This document shows, in pieces, positions 35,163-47,321 of a DNA stretch of 64,000 nucleotides; position 1 is the stretch's first letter, and every line of letters starts with the position of its first letter. The notes beneath the pieces are model-generated. The model was not told where the DNA came from. It was given only the letters and a program-made list of their open reading frames with translations, and ran no database searches. The DNA comes from Episyrphus balteatus (lineage: Eukaryota > Arthropoda > Insecta > Diptera > Syrphidae), in contig NC_079137.1 of the NCBI RefSeq assembly GCF_945859705.1, positions 73,492,277 to 73,556,276 on the forward strand, given 5' to 3'. Position numbers and translations under genes: made by a program.

Positions 35163-35658
35163 TGGGCAGAACCAGAAGTACTAGGGACACAAGAGTATAA
35201 CTTAAAAATTTTGGGTCTCTGATTGTTTAACATTTCAAAATATTTCCAAATTAGGTAATTTTATTGGAAATTTGACTGATAATAAAAATAATTTTTATTA
35301 TTTTTTTGCTTTGTTTCGTTCAGAAAATGATATTTACTAAATATTAAGTCCCAATTATCTCCAAACGTGGCCATTGATTTGTCTGAGAAATCTCCATAAA
35401 ATAAATGAAGCTGAAAACTGATATATTAATGTCTTTTTATTCAAAGCGTCTTAATAACTGCCCAAATGTAGGGACTACATTTTTAGTCAACGTCATTTTC
35501 TTAAATTTTCGGAAATTGGAGTTTTTATTCACTAAATTTACATAGTCAACCATCCAATAAAAATGCCTAATTTGGAAATATTTTTCTTGACAGCTATACA
35601 ATCAGAGGCCCGTAACCTTAAATAACTCTTTAGTCCCTAGCCTTTTTGAATCTGCCCA
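35163..35658. mobile_element. 496-bp foldback MITE
   Basis: The left TGGGCAGAACCAGAAGTACT and the reverse complement of the right end TGGGCAGATTCAAAAAGGCT match at the tips. They then share CTAGGGAC, the CTCTGATTGT block and AATATTTCCAAATTAGG at matching distances, giving inverted arms of about 120 bp with gaps. No ORF. The target duplication is unclear. Confidence 0.55.
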
Positions 35659-35959
35659 TTTTCTATGATCATTTACTATACTAAAAATGCACCACGGTTT
35701 AATACTGAAAAAAAAATTCAATATAGGTAGTAAATTTAGTGCATCCAGAGCTTATGGTAATTTTTTTGGTGTATTCTGAACTAAAAACTATGTATGTTTA
35801 CTGACTATTCAAAGGAATCGTTTACAAATTATATATCTTAAATTCAAAATGAGTTAAAATAGTACCCCAAACACTTTTGGTGTTTTGTGAGTTTGCTAAT
35901 TTTTTCAAAAACCCTAACATACTATTAATTTTTTTCCAAACTTAAGTTTTTCACATCTT

Positions 35960-36537
35960 AGTTCAGTCCGGGCCCTGATGTGTTCCATCTTGTGTTTGAA
36001 AAAAGTGTGTGTCTAAATTATCCTATCCACTTTGTGTACTTTTCAATGTCTCTTTTAAGTTATCAAAATTTCCTTTATTGTGGAATAGTGTTTTTATAAC
36101 CACAGTTCACAAAAAAGGATCTAAAAATGAAATTACCAATTTTATCGTCCTATTATATGTGAAGTCTTGTCTTTTAACTGTAGATCCATTACCGTTTACA
36201 AAATCAGCACGGATTCATTCAAAATAAGTCAACTGTAACTAATTTTTTTCTACTTTACCAGTTTTTGCATCGATTCCTTTGAGGATCATAATTCGTAAAT
36301 AAGTTGATTGTGTGTTCATCGATTTTAGCAAAGTTTTTGATAAGCTGTGTCACAAAATACTTATAGTTAAACTAAGAGCCCTTGGTTTTAAAGAAACTTT
36401 TTTACTAAGGATTTCGTCTGATTTAGGAAATAGAAGTTATAGCGTAAATTTCAGAAATAAACTATCTGATCATTTATTAATTCTGGTGTTCCCCAAAGCA
36501 GCCACCTTGGTCTATCAATATTTATCAGCCCTATTCT
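35960..36537 (+). pseudogene. Decayed Jockey-like LINE reverse transcriptase
   Basis: Piecewise translation gives LINE landmarks in order: GPDGVPS (about 35968), LSKFPLLWN and HKKGSKNE (36056-36130), GFIQNKSTVTN (about 36210), FIDFSKVFDKLCHKILIVKL then RALGF (36315-36390), GNRSYSVNFRNKLSDHLL (36425-36480) and SGVPQSSHLG (about 36483-36512). These lie in more than one frame with stops between, and the downstream polymerase motif with paired Asp is missing. So it is a truncated, frameshifted relic. The next 182 bp look like a MITE. Confidence 0.75.
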
Positions 36538-36719
36538 GCTATTCGATTCACGTGAATCGAAAGATTTCATTCCTTAATCACGTCAAACAGGCTTGTCCAG
36601 CTGTGTCCAGCTATCTTAGAAATTCTAAGAAAAAAAAAATTATCTTAAATTTAATTTTAACCCCTATTTAAAAGCTTTTTATTTTAGACTTTCACGTTCA
36701 TCGAAAAGCAGAATAGGGC
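36538..36719. mobile_element. 182-bp MITE abutting the LINE relic
   Basis: The inverted ends GCCCTATTCTGCT are perfect over 13 bp and continue with TTCGAT/AACGTGAA similarity. Just inside the left end is a perfect 20-bp palindrome, TTCGATTCACGTGAATCGAA (36552-36571), centred on CACGTG. No clear target duplication. Confidence 0.6.
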
Positions 36720-36866
36720 CGTATATTCTAGACTTGCCCTTAATTTAAAAAAAAACTCATCCATAGTTTTATTGTTAAAAATTAAAAAAAAAAATAACAT
36801 CAACAAACGAGTGTTTAGATCTTCAAAGTGATCTGTTTTCATTTCGATATTGGTGTAATAAAAACA

Positions 36867-36989
36867 GGGGTCGAACTACGGCATACGTTCGTTAACGTTT
36901 TGACTATTTCTCTCTTTATTTAATCAGAAGAAAATGATAGATACATAAAGTGTAAATACGTTAACGTACGTATGCCGTAGTTCGACCCC
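36867..36989. mobile_element. 123-bp MITE with ~31-bp inverted ends
   Basis: GGGGTCGAACTACGGCATAC at the left matches the reverse complement of the right end exactly over its first 24 bp, and continues to GTTAACG with one mismatch. The short AT-rich centre has no ORF. Confidence 0.75.
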
Positions 36990-37024
36990 AGTCTTTTAAT
37001 AAATTTGGACAAATTCAAACAAAT

Positions 37025-37270
37025 TTCGTGGGCACAACGCCAAAACCGCGAATCTGCATTTTTGGACATTTTCACTTGAACGTGTCATTTAACTTGTTAT
37101 CGGTCCCTCTATCTGTCAATCTCAATCCTCCATCTGTTGCCAAGAACCCCAAACTATCATTTATCGTTGCACGAGTTTCCATAAGATTTTATGAGATTCC
37201 AAAACTTTGAAGCCATTTTCCTCAAAACTACAATTTTGCAGATTCGTGGTTTTGGCTTTCCGCCCACGAA
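37025..37270. mobile_element. 246-bp MITE with ~34-bp inverted ends
   Basis: TTCGTGGGCACAACGCCAAA at the left pairs with the right end, which reads TTCGTGGGCGGAAAGCCAAA in reverse complement. Both continue to a shared GAATCTGCA. This is the third MITE in under 750 bp. Confidence 0.7.
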
Positions 37271-37274
37271 TCAA

Positions 37275-40200
37275 ATTATGGTGTAAATAGTCTTTTAAAC
37301 CAATTGATCCAAAAAAAGGTTTTTTTAGATTTAATTTCATACATACAAAATTTTAATGTTATAGTTTATTTATACAAAACTTCCATAACTTTTCCTTAAC
37401 TTCATTAACAGGTTTTTTAAAGTTGCATTGATGTGATTCAACAAGTAGTTTTAATGAACTTCGATAATACTTCAGTAAGTGATCTTATAGAAGTAAGATA
37501 AAAAAGACAAATAATACGGAAAGAGGTCTTTAATAGATTCCTAGCAGCTTTATGGAAAAATTCAGTATAGACCTTATAATGATTGTTTTGTTGAAGAATT
37601 AGGACCTTCTTGATTCTTGCGGAGTAAAACTAAAGTAACTTTGGTCCGGCATTACAAAATTGCTGAAATAGGCTTTTATACAACGCTGCTGCCTATTCTA
37701 GGTGGATGAAAAGTTTATTTACAATAATTTTCTTAACTCTTTTAAAAGTTTTCTAAACTATATGTATGTAGGTTCGTTTTGATAAATACATATCAACACG
37801 AACACAAAAACCATAAATCATAGGTAATTTTCCCTGCCTTTTGTTAACCTAGTCCCAAGTATACCTCTTCTATACTATGTATCCCAAACAATAATGACAA
37901 AAACATCGACAGTTGAGGAAATTCGATTTGTATCCTGTCATCGTGTCTTATTTTCTCTTTCTATCATTCTATACATGCACAGTGTCTATGGATACAATTT
38001 AAAATTTGAAGAAATTGGAAAACGTTCAAATCCGCATTGAAAGTGTGTTTCCAAACAAAAAAAAGGGAGACGATTTGTTTCCTTTTTTTCCCATTCAACA
38101 GAGAAATTTGGAAGACCAACGTCATCACCAGGATACCCTTACCCAGATCCAGGATATAGAAAAAAAAAGAAGAAATGAGAAAAAATGATGTTTTACTATA
38201 CAACATTGGTGTATACTAAGTGGCGCCCGGGCTACGGTAGATATCGATCAATATAATAAAGAAGTAGAAGCAAATATAATCCTAATTTCAAGTATATTCT
38301 CCGAAAAACGTTCATTTCCTTTTGCTTTTGTTGAGTTTATATCTATTTTTTTTTCTTTTTTTTTTTGGATATAGAATGAGAAATGAGTCCCAAAACGAAA
38401 TCGTTTTACTTTTTTTTTTGTGTTTTGTTGTTGTTATTGTTCGACGAGATGGGAGTAAATGTTTATTTGAATCAATAATTTTCATATCAAGGATAATTCG
38501 GGATAAGGAAGAGATTTGTATTTGGTGGGATTTTCAATGATTTTATGGTGATTTTTTCTAGAAAATCTTCTTATTTATTTGATCTGAAGTGGTCTCTGTC
38601 ATTAACAAAGCTAAAGTTATTATTGTTAGCATGAATTTTTTTTTAGATTCAGAAGTGATTTGAATTGAAACTTCAAAAATAGGATAAACAATTTAAAACC
38701 ACTTAAGACAGATTAATATAAACTGGCTTTGACATTTAAAAGATGGAAATGATAATTTGAAAAGTAGATTATGTCCCTAAGACCAAGAATAAAACGGTTT
38801 ATGTACCTTAAAAATGTTAAGGGTCAATTTAGTGGTGGAGTAAATTGCAATTTAAGTGTCCGATATTAAAATCTCAAGTGTCAACCCAAAAAAAAAAAAT
38901 TGCTCCTATAAAGCTTTACAGAAGCAGAAAAAGCACCTGTAAAGCTTTACAGAAGCAAAAGTTTTTGTTAGGAAGGAATTTCTTTGCAATTCACATGTAA
39001 AAATCTGCACTATCGTACCATAGAGTTGTAAATGGCTGAATATTTTTAAAAATTAAGGACTCATTTAATGACTTAATACTAAATCTTTGGTATATTAATT
39101 TTTGTTTTCTTTTTTTCCTTAAATTTTTCTTGTTTGAATGTTCCAACAGATGTTAAAGTTTAATCATCATACTTTATCAGCTTGGAAAATCTTTAAATAA
39201 AAAGAAATTTTATCTGGCATCCTTTTTCACACTCCTCTGGAACTCCTTGTGATAAGATACAATGCAATTATTCAAACAAAGCAGACATCCGAGGATAAAA
39301 CACATTCTGTTTCTGGATTATTCATGAAACGGTTGGTACCCTTTTGTCTTTGACATTTCCTTTTTACTCTTCATAGAAAAGTGGATCTGTACAGGTGACA
39401 CCAAAGTCATGATAGGATTTAGAAATGTTTCAAAGGAGGGCTATAAAATTAATAAAAGTGATGCCATTAAGTTCATTATAATTGAAAAAATAAGTAGCAT
39501 CTGTAAAGCTTTATAGAAGCAAAGTATTTTAAAGCGGTTTACTGTTCGATATTGAAAACTTAAATGTCACTTCCATTCCAAAATTGTTTCTTTATGGCAT
39601 AACTTAATAGCATTCTAACTTGTGTCTTAGAAGAAAGAAGACCTTGTATTTGCAAGCGGCATCGAAATTCAAATAAACGTCAGTTTGACGTTTTATTCAT
39701 TTTAACTAAAATTTTATTTGGCAGCACTATTTCCATTTTTTGAAAGAACTAATGTATTTATTAAGTATTTTTTCCATCCTAAATCCAGCACTGTTTATAA
39801 TTTTAACTCTTTTTTGAAGAGTTTTTGTTTTTCTTATCTGTGTGTCCATTTGTCACTAGAGAAACAAGGTTGAAATAAAATACAGGTGTATTAGGTTGAA
39901 TTGTCAAAACTCAGAGAGATAGATGAAAAATCTTTGTTATAATAGAAATGACTTTTTGTCAAAAGGTAAAAAGATAAAGGTGTAGGTAAGTACTTGGAAA
40001 GAAATAAGATCAAAGAACAAAAACTTTGTTTGAAAGGCTACTGATGCAAAACAAATGAAAGATGAATACACCCAATATACTCTTTATTGAGAAAAAAGAG
40101 TCCACCCTGAGGAAAGTAATTTAAAATTAATTGAGGTTCATTTTCTTTTTTTGTTTTTTGTAGGAAAATAGATAAGAAATTGAAGTTTTGTCATGAATTT

Positions 40201-40583
40201 GAGAACAAAATGAATGTGCAATATCTAATGGAAAGTTCGTCTGGTTCGACTTCTTTAATTCTATCGTGGAAGTATTTAAGTTATTGATGCAGAACTCATT
40301 GTACTGAAAAAAGTACTGAATGCATTCATCCTGATTAATTACTTTGTTTAAGAACGTTTGCACTAGCAAGTGTACTGTTTTAAATTCAATACACAGTATG
40401 CAGATTAAAAGCCAAATAAGTAAGTACTAGATTATTTGGATAAATCAGCCAAAGTACTACTAGAAGCTTTTTAGCGATTTTCAATGGAACGCACTTTCAA
40501 CGAAATCAATGCAATTTCCATCTACTCGTAAATGTACTAGATCATCTTCTCATGAGTAGACCTCCAATAAAACGGGGATATTA
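37275..40583. other. Intergenic; short direct duplications
   Basis: No gene supported. GTAAAGCTTTACAGAAGCA-type text occurs at 38917-38960 and 39501-39520, beside a repeated CGATATTRAAAA block (38860 and 39548), so two diverged copies of a small repeat are present. At 40480-40580 there is a partial copy of the MITE that follows. Confidence 0.4.
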
Positions 40584-40736
40584 GCCATGTTCCATTGAAG
40601 GTGGTTGTTAACTCGTGAGTAGAAATCAATCTACTACAACAACTAAACATTCCTATCTCCTCGATTAAAAGATCATGTGTTAATTGTAGTACTAGATCTA
40701 ACATTGAGTAAACTACAACCTCCAATGGAACGGGGT
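40584..40736. mobile_element. MITE with TA duplication, copy 1
   Basis: Ends GCCATGTTCCATTGAAGGTG and, in reverse complement, ACCCCGTTCCATTGGAGGTT are inverted repeats. TA stands on each side (40582-40583, 40737-40738). The interior holds CTACTACAACAACTA and AGATCATGTGTTAATT, as in the copy at 48402-48550. Confidence 0.7.
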
Positions 40737-40739
40737 TAT

Positions 40740-43400
40740 TATTACACAAATTTTCACGTTGGGGCTTACTATCCAAAGATTATTTTTGGGTAAATACTTT
40801 GTTTGTTGTTTTCATTTTACTTTTTCTTCGATTTTTGAATAATATTTTTTCCTATTTTATTGTTCATTATGAATTGTATTCATTTTCATTTATTTAAATT
40901 TTTCAAAATTGTTGATCAATCAATACTTATTTTATTGAGATTTTTAAGCATTGCGTTCTGCGTTGTCAACTTAAATTTCGTTATGATTTTCGCTTAACTA
41001 TGTGCAGTTTGAAGAGCAAAATTGATTATTTTACTAGATTATTTGCAGAAGTTTTCATTCACTTATCACTTTATGATACATGAGTCGTATTCATTTAGAA
41101 TAGACAAAGTACCTACTTGGAATCTAGAAGATGGAATCTAGTACAATTTTCATTTGTATTAATTTAAATATTTGCTTCCCTTTCAAAGTGGTATTCTACT
41201 CATGAACAGAAACGCAAAGTTTGAGCTATAACCTATTCTCTTTTTACTTTTGAAATAGCAAAAGTACCAGATTTTTTTCGTTTATGTATATTTTTTTTTA
41301 AATGTCAAACGTTCTGTTTTAAAACAATATGTAAAAAAAAAGTCAACATACCTTCCTTCCTTATAATTTCCTCTGTGATAGACAAAATAGATCTATTAAC
41401 AAGAGTAATAAAACTAGAAAGTCCCATTTCCAAAACCAAAATATACTTAAATTCTTGTTGTGTGGTTTCCTCTGTCCTCATTCAATACACATTGCCACTC
41501 TGAAACCATAAAGTCCTCAATGAAAATGTCTTTTGTCATTACTTTTCTATAAGTCCGATGTTGAAAACCAAGAGCCATCATACCTACTCTTGTTTCCTCT
41601 GACGATGGTACAATTTTATGTTTTCCTCTCATATCCCTGGGTGTTTATTATCTAAAGGCAATCACAGCAACACAAAATTGTTCAAAACTCAGAAAATTCC
41701 TCACAGAATTGGGATTGTTTCCGTTGAGCACAGACGATAAATATCTTCTCTCACTCAAGCTCCATATACAACAGGACGAGCAAAGGACTTAAATAGTTTT
41801 GTATTCTCTCGGCAACAATCGACGACGAGGCGTAGGCGAGTTGAAACCATCTATAAATGCATTGCACATTACCACAATTCAGATGCAAGTGAGGACAATA
41901 ATATCATCACATATACACAAGAGTAACATCCCGTTATTCCGTTTGTAGTTATCGCATCGTGTAGTAAAGTTTATTCACAATAACATCAAGCAAATTTTAC
42001 AAGTCTCTTTTAAAAGTGCGTAGGTTGTGAACAAATTTTTGTTCTGCCGCCCGCACTGCCACATCATCGTACAATACCCACTTATTTTCCGCTCACGCAG
42101 ATAGCTTTGGTATACATCTGCATCTGAAATAACTTCCATCGGAAGCAACACGAATGATGTCCTTGCTGTAAGCATATTTTTTAATTAATTGATGCTGTCA
42201 GCAGCACTTTCTCATTCCACCGAGCCCAGGCACTATAAAGTGCGAACTCTGGTAAAAAATAAAATACCTAGACAAATCGTGATTGTATGTTATATAATAA
42301 ATCCAAACGAGGACACCAAGAGTTGTGCAATTGAAATAATTTCAATTAACATGTACGCTTCGAGGGGTAGCATATTTTAACAACAACAATATAAAGCGAT
42401 CAGACCAGAACAAAAGACTATATGGATAGCGGCGGAAATTGCCTGACGATAAAGAGATTTTTAAAAAATAAAAAGAAAGATACAAAATAACTTCCGCGAA
42501 AGAAACACCATTTCCTTTATACAACAAGAAAAGTAAAAAACTTTCTTTGGTATTTTAGAATAGTAAGCGTTGGGCGCCATTTTATCTATTCATTAAATTT
42601 TATTCTTGGGCTTTAACATTAAACCAGTAGTTTTTTTTTTTTGTTTTTATTGTCCAACTTCATTTGGTTACAATTCAAATTAAAGTAACACAAACAAAAA
42701 AAACCTGTGGGCTGGAAATCAATCATCAAAAAAATATAAAAAGAGTGAAAATTGATTGAATTCAAATAATAAACAAAAATGTATCCATAATCGCATCTGG
42801 AAACAAATGTCAATAAAGTTCAGTTAATTGAATTTTGTACCTTTTTTTTGTGAAAGTTTCCATACATTCATCAATATACCCTTCCTATTGACATATTGGG
42901 TGAAGTAATAACTTTATATATAAAAAAGTATATGTATATAAATTAAACAAATGTGGTGATCCTTTTATATACATTTATAATCCTTTTTATTTGTATATGC
43001 CTTAATAGGATTTCAACTGTTGTTATGGGATATTACTATTTGTTACAAAAAGTTCTGGTATTATTATTTTACCAAAAAATTTAACGAATGTTTTTTAATG
43101 AAAACAGACGTCTGGTTGTCTTAACTTCTGGTGAAAATGATATTTTTAATTGAAGTTCTATGGAAAAAAATATTTTACTTTCGAGAGTTCTACAGAAACC
43201 GCAATGATTCAAAATCTGCCAGATTCCAGATGAGTTGTAAAATTGATCCTTTTCGTGGATTTACTAATAAAAGAATCTGCCTCACGCGACTTATGTCATT
43301 ATTCGTATCGTATTCGCGACTCTTAAAACAAGTGGAATCCACTAAAATTATGGTAAATTTAAGGTGAACTTAATTTCATTTTAATATGAGCTTTAATCGT
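40740..43400. other. Spacer; GC-richer island 41640-42560 with a candidate promoter
   Basis: No gene can be modelled. The island 41640-42560 is richer in GC than its surroundings and looks like a 5' regulatory region. The open stretches within it have no recognisable family. Confidence 0.35.
41852..41884 (+). promoter_or_regulatory. Candidate TATA plus initiator promoter
   Basis: TATAAAT at 41852-41858 and TTCAGATG with its A at 41881 are 29 nt apart, the spacing of a TATA/Inr core promoter. A second TATAAAG lies at 42234. No downstream coding exon could be identified, so this is a motif match only. Confidence 0.3.
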
Positions 43401-43401
43401 C

Positions 43402-43540
43402 AGGCTGATTTAGCTTACGTTGAAGTTAATCATACTTATTTGTAATAATAAGATAGCCTGATAATAAACCTCTTGCTAGTGACCCAACAGTTGTAGGATC
43501 GATCCCCAAGGACTGACAGTTTTTTTTTAAATAAAATGTT
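43402..43540 (+). mobile_element. tRNA-derived SINE-like copy
   Basis: Box B-like GGATCGATCCC at 43496-43506, degenerate box A text near 43455, and a TTTTTTTTTAAATAAAA tail. It shares its upstream text (TTAGCTTACGTTG, ATCATACTTATT) and its tail with the copy at 62991-63115, which defines a family. Confidence 0.55.
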
Positions 43541-46242
43541 GACCCAAGTGGGGCATGACCCAAGTTTGGCACATGGGGCACATGGGGCATGACCCACATG
43601 GGGCATGACCCACTTGGGGCATGACCCACATGGGACATGACCCACATGGGGCATGACCCACGTGGGGCATGACCCACATGGGACATGACCCACATGGGGC
43701 ATGACCCACATGGGGCAGGACCCACATGGGACATGACCCACATAGGGCATGACCCACATGGGCATGAACCACATGGGGCATGACCCACATGGGACATGAC
43801 CCACATGGGGCATGACCCACGTGGGGCATGACCCACATGGGACATGACCCACATGGGGCATGACCCACATGGGGCAGGACCCACATGGGACATGACCCAC
43901 TTGAGGCATGACCCACATGGGACATGACCCACATAGGGCATGACCCACATGGGGCATGAACCACATGGGGCATGACCCACATGGGACATGACCCACGTGG
44001 GGCATGACCCACATGAGACATGACCCACATAAGGCATGACCCACATGGGACATGACCCACATGGGGCATGACCCACATGGGGCATGACCCACATGGGACA
44101 TGACCCACATGGGACATGACCCACATGGGGCATGACCCACATGGGACATGACCCACATGTGACATGACCCACATGGGGCATGACCCACATGGGGCTTGAC
44201 CCACATGTGACATGACCCACATGGGGCATGACCCACGTGGGGCATGACCCACATGAGACATGACCCACATGGGACATGACAAACGTGGGGCATGACCCAC
44301 GTGGGGCATGACCCACATGTGACATGACCCACATGGGGCATGACCCACGTGGGGCATGACCCACATGAGACATGACCCACATGGGACATGACCCACGTGG
44401 GGCATGACCCACATGTGACATGACCCACATGGGGCATGACCCACATGGGGCATGACCCACATGGGGCATGACCCACATGGGGCATGACCCTCATGGGGCA
44501 TGACCCACATGGGACATGACCCACATGGGGCATGACCCACATGGGACATGACCCACATGGGGCATGACCCACATGGGGCTTGACCCACATGAGACATGAC
44601 CCACATGGGGCATGACCCACATGGGGCATGACCCACATGGGGCATGACCCACATGGGGCATGACCCACATGGTGCATGACCCACATGGGGCATGACCCAC
44701 GTGGCTCATGACCCACATGGGACATGACCCACATGGGGCATGACCCACATGGGGCATGACCCACATGGGGCATGACCCACATGGGACATGACCCACATGG
44801 GGCATGACCCACATGGGACATGACCCACGTGGGGCATGACCCACATGGGGCATGACCCGCGTGGGGCATGACCCACATGGGACATGACCCACATGGGGCA
44901 TGACCCACATGGGGCATGACCCACATGGGGCATGACCCACATGGGGCATGACCCACATGGGGCATGACCCACATGGGGCATGACCCACATGGGGCATGAC
45001 CCACATGGGGCATGACCCACATGGGACATGACCCACATGGGGCATGACCCATATGGGACATGACCCATATAGGGCATGACCCACATAGGGCATGAACCAC
45101 ATGGGGCATGACCCACATGGGACATGACCCACGTGGGGCATGACCCACATGAGACATGACCCACATGGGGCATGACCCACATGGGACATGACCCACATGG
45201 GGCATGACCCACATGGGGCATGACCCACATGGGGCATGACCCTCATGGGGCATGACCCACATGGGACATGACCCACGTGGGGCATGACCCACATTTGACA
45301 TGACCCACATGGGGCATGACCCACGTGGGGCATGACCCACATGGAACATGACCCACATGGGGCATGACCCACATGGGGCTTGACCCACATGTGACATGAC
45401 CCACATGGGGCATGACCCACGTGGGGCATGACCCACATGGGACATGACCCACGTGGGGCATGACCCACATGGGACATGACCCACATGGGGCATGACCCAC
45501 ATGGGGCATGACCCACATGGGACATGACCCACATGGGGCATGACCCACATGGGGCATGACCCAGACATGGGGCATGCCCCACGTGGGGCATGACCCGCGT
45601 GGGGCATGACCCACATGGGGCATGACCCACATGGGGCATGACCCACATGGCGCATGACCCACATGGGGCATGACCCACATGGGACATGACCCACATGGGT
45701 CATGACCCACATGGGGCATGACCCACATGGGGCATGACCCACATGGGGCATGACCCACATGGGGCATGACCCACACATGGGGCATGCCCCACGTGGGGCA
45801 TGACCCACATGGGGCATGACCCTCGTTTGGCATGACCCACATGGGGCATGACCAATATGGGACATGACCCACATGGGGCATGACCCACATGAGGCATGAC
45901 CCACATGGGACATGACCCACATGGGGCATGACCCTCATGGGGCATGACCCACATGGGGCATGACCCACATGGGGCATGACCCACATGGGGCATGACCCAC
46001 ATGGGGCATGACCCACATGGGACATGACCCACATGGGACATGACCCACATGGGGAATGACCCACATGGGGCATGACCCACATGGGGCATGACCCACATGG
46101 GGCATGACCCACATGGGGCATGACCCACATGGGGCATGACCCACATGGGGCATGACCCACATGGGGCATGACCCTCGTGGGGCATGACCCACATGGGGCT
46201 TGACCCACGTGGGGCATGACCCACATGGGGCATGACCCACAT
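43541..46242 (-). repeat. 16-bp GC-rich minisatellite, main array (~169 units)
   Basis: The unit on the plus strand is CATGACCCACATGGGG, with recurrent variants CACGTGGGG, GGGACATG, ATGTGACATG and CCTCATGGGG. Because 16 is not a multiple of 3 and the minus-strand unit has no stop in any phase, all three minus frames stay open (up to 828 codons). Each encodes a 16-residue repeat, MWVMPHVGHAPCGSCP. No start context, signal peptide or splice frame supports translation, so I call this a repeat and not a gene. It is sharply GC-rich against its surroundings. Confidence 0.92.
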
Positions 46243-47069
46243 CCCAACTAGCACAACAGCTTCTATAAATTGAGATCTCACAGGTACTACTTTTTATACA
46301 GCTTGTATTGAGCTTGCTTCAGAATTTAATTGCTTATAGAAGTTCAAACTTGTTTAACAACTTCTAATAAGTTGTTTAAATACTGTTAAAGAAACTTAAA
46401 CGAAAAAAGTTTGTTTTCGGAAAAGCCTGCTTAGTGAGTTTATAGGATCTTTACAGAAATTACCAAGTTTAGTATTTGATTTTTGGTTTTGATATTGAAT
46501 AATCTAGCTCGGACACATTTTGGTTTTGACATTGAATAATTTAGCTCAGACATTTTTTTTGACATTTCTGCTATTTGAACTGATTAAGTTTTTGATTTCA
46601 TTAATGAATATACTAGGATGGCCGAGTGGGTTGAGTGGCGGACTGCCACCAAGTAGGTACGAAGTTCGATTCCTGGGTGTGGTAAAAAAAATTATATACT
46701 TTTAAAATTATTATCAATAGATATATTAACAACTAATGGAATAATATATATAATTTCAGGTCAAAAGATAAAATTCATGATTTAAAATAAAATAAAAACC
46801 AGTTAAAAAAGAATTTTTTTTTGTTTTTGTAGTTATTTTTTTAATTTCGATAAGACATGTATTAAAGAGGTATACAAGCTCCTCCGAAGCTATCTGTCAA
46901 ATCTCAAAGCTTCGGTAGAGCTTCGGTAAATCTTCGTTTAAACTTCTTATAGAGGGTCAAACTTGTATAACGTTCTCCTTTTTCCATGCCCAACAACCTT
47001 ACTAAAGTTTAAAAGAAGATGAAATGTAGCTTTTGTACAAAATTAACCGAAGCTGAAATGTTAGTTGGG
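46243..47069. mobile_element. 827-bp non-autonomous relative of the 8.9-kb transposon, inserted in the minisatellite
   Basis: The ends CCCAACTAGCA and, in reverse complement, CCCAACTAACA are inverted, with further agreement (CAGCTTC) to 21 bp. They differ from the CCCAAGTAACA end of the 22092-31025 transposon by one or two bases in 11. AT lies on both sides (46241-46242, 47070-47071). The periodic host array shows that exactly this AT was duplicated. Inside are AGCTTCGGT-type subterminal repeats and a tRNA-like module, but no transposase. Confidence 0.8.
46619..46690 (+). mobile_element. tRNA-like (Pol III) module inside the 827-bp element
   Basis: Box A TGGCCGAGTGG (46619-46629) and box B AGTTCGATTCC (46663-46673) are 44 nt apart, as in tRNA-Ser/Leu-like SINE heads. 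A TGGGTGTGGT stretch and A-run follow. No acceptor-stem closure was found, so it is not called a functional tRNA. Confidence 0.55.
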
Positions 47070-47321
47070 ATGGGGCATGACCCACGTGGGGCATGACCCA
47101 CATGGGGCATCACCCAAGTGGGGCATTACCCACATGGGGCATGACCCTCGTGGGGCATGACCCACATGGGGCATTACCCTCGTGGGGCATGACCCACATG
47201 GGGCATGACCCACATGGGGCATGACCCACATGGGGCATGACCCACATGGGACATGACCCACATGGGGCATGGCCCACATGGGGCATGACCCACGTGGGGC
47301 ATGACCCACGTGGGGCATGAC
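47070..47321. repeat. 16-bp minisatellite, middle segment
   Basis: Continuation of the CATGACCCACATGGGG array after the 827-bp insertion. It contains a distinctive variant run (CATCACCCAAGTGGGG, CATTACCCACATGGGG, ACCCTCGTGGGG) that reappears at 47896-47975. Confidence 0.9.

Noticed and set aside
43426..46281. Open frames of up to 828 codons on the minus strand, His/Cys/Met-rich
   Set aside because: They are translations of a 16-bp minisatellite that is stop-free in all three minus frames; no start context, splice structure or family supports a protein.
46619..46690. Functional tRNA gene
   Set aside because: The boxes are good but I could not close an acceptor stem; better read as a SINE-like derivative.
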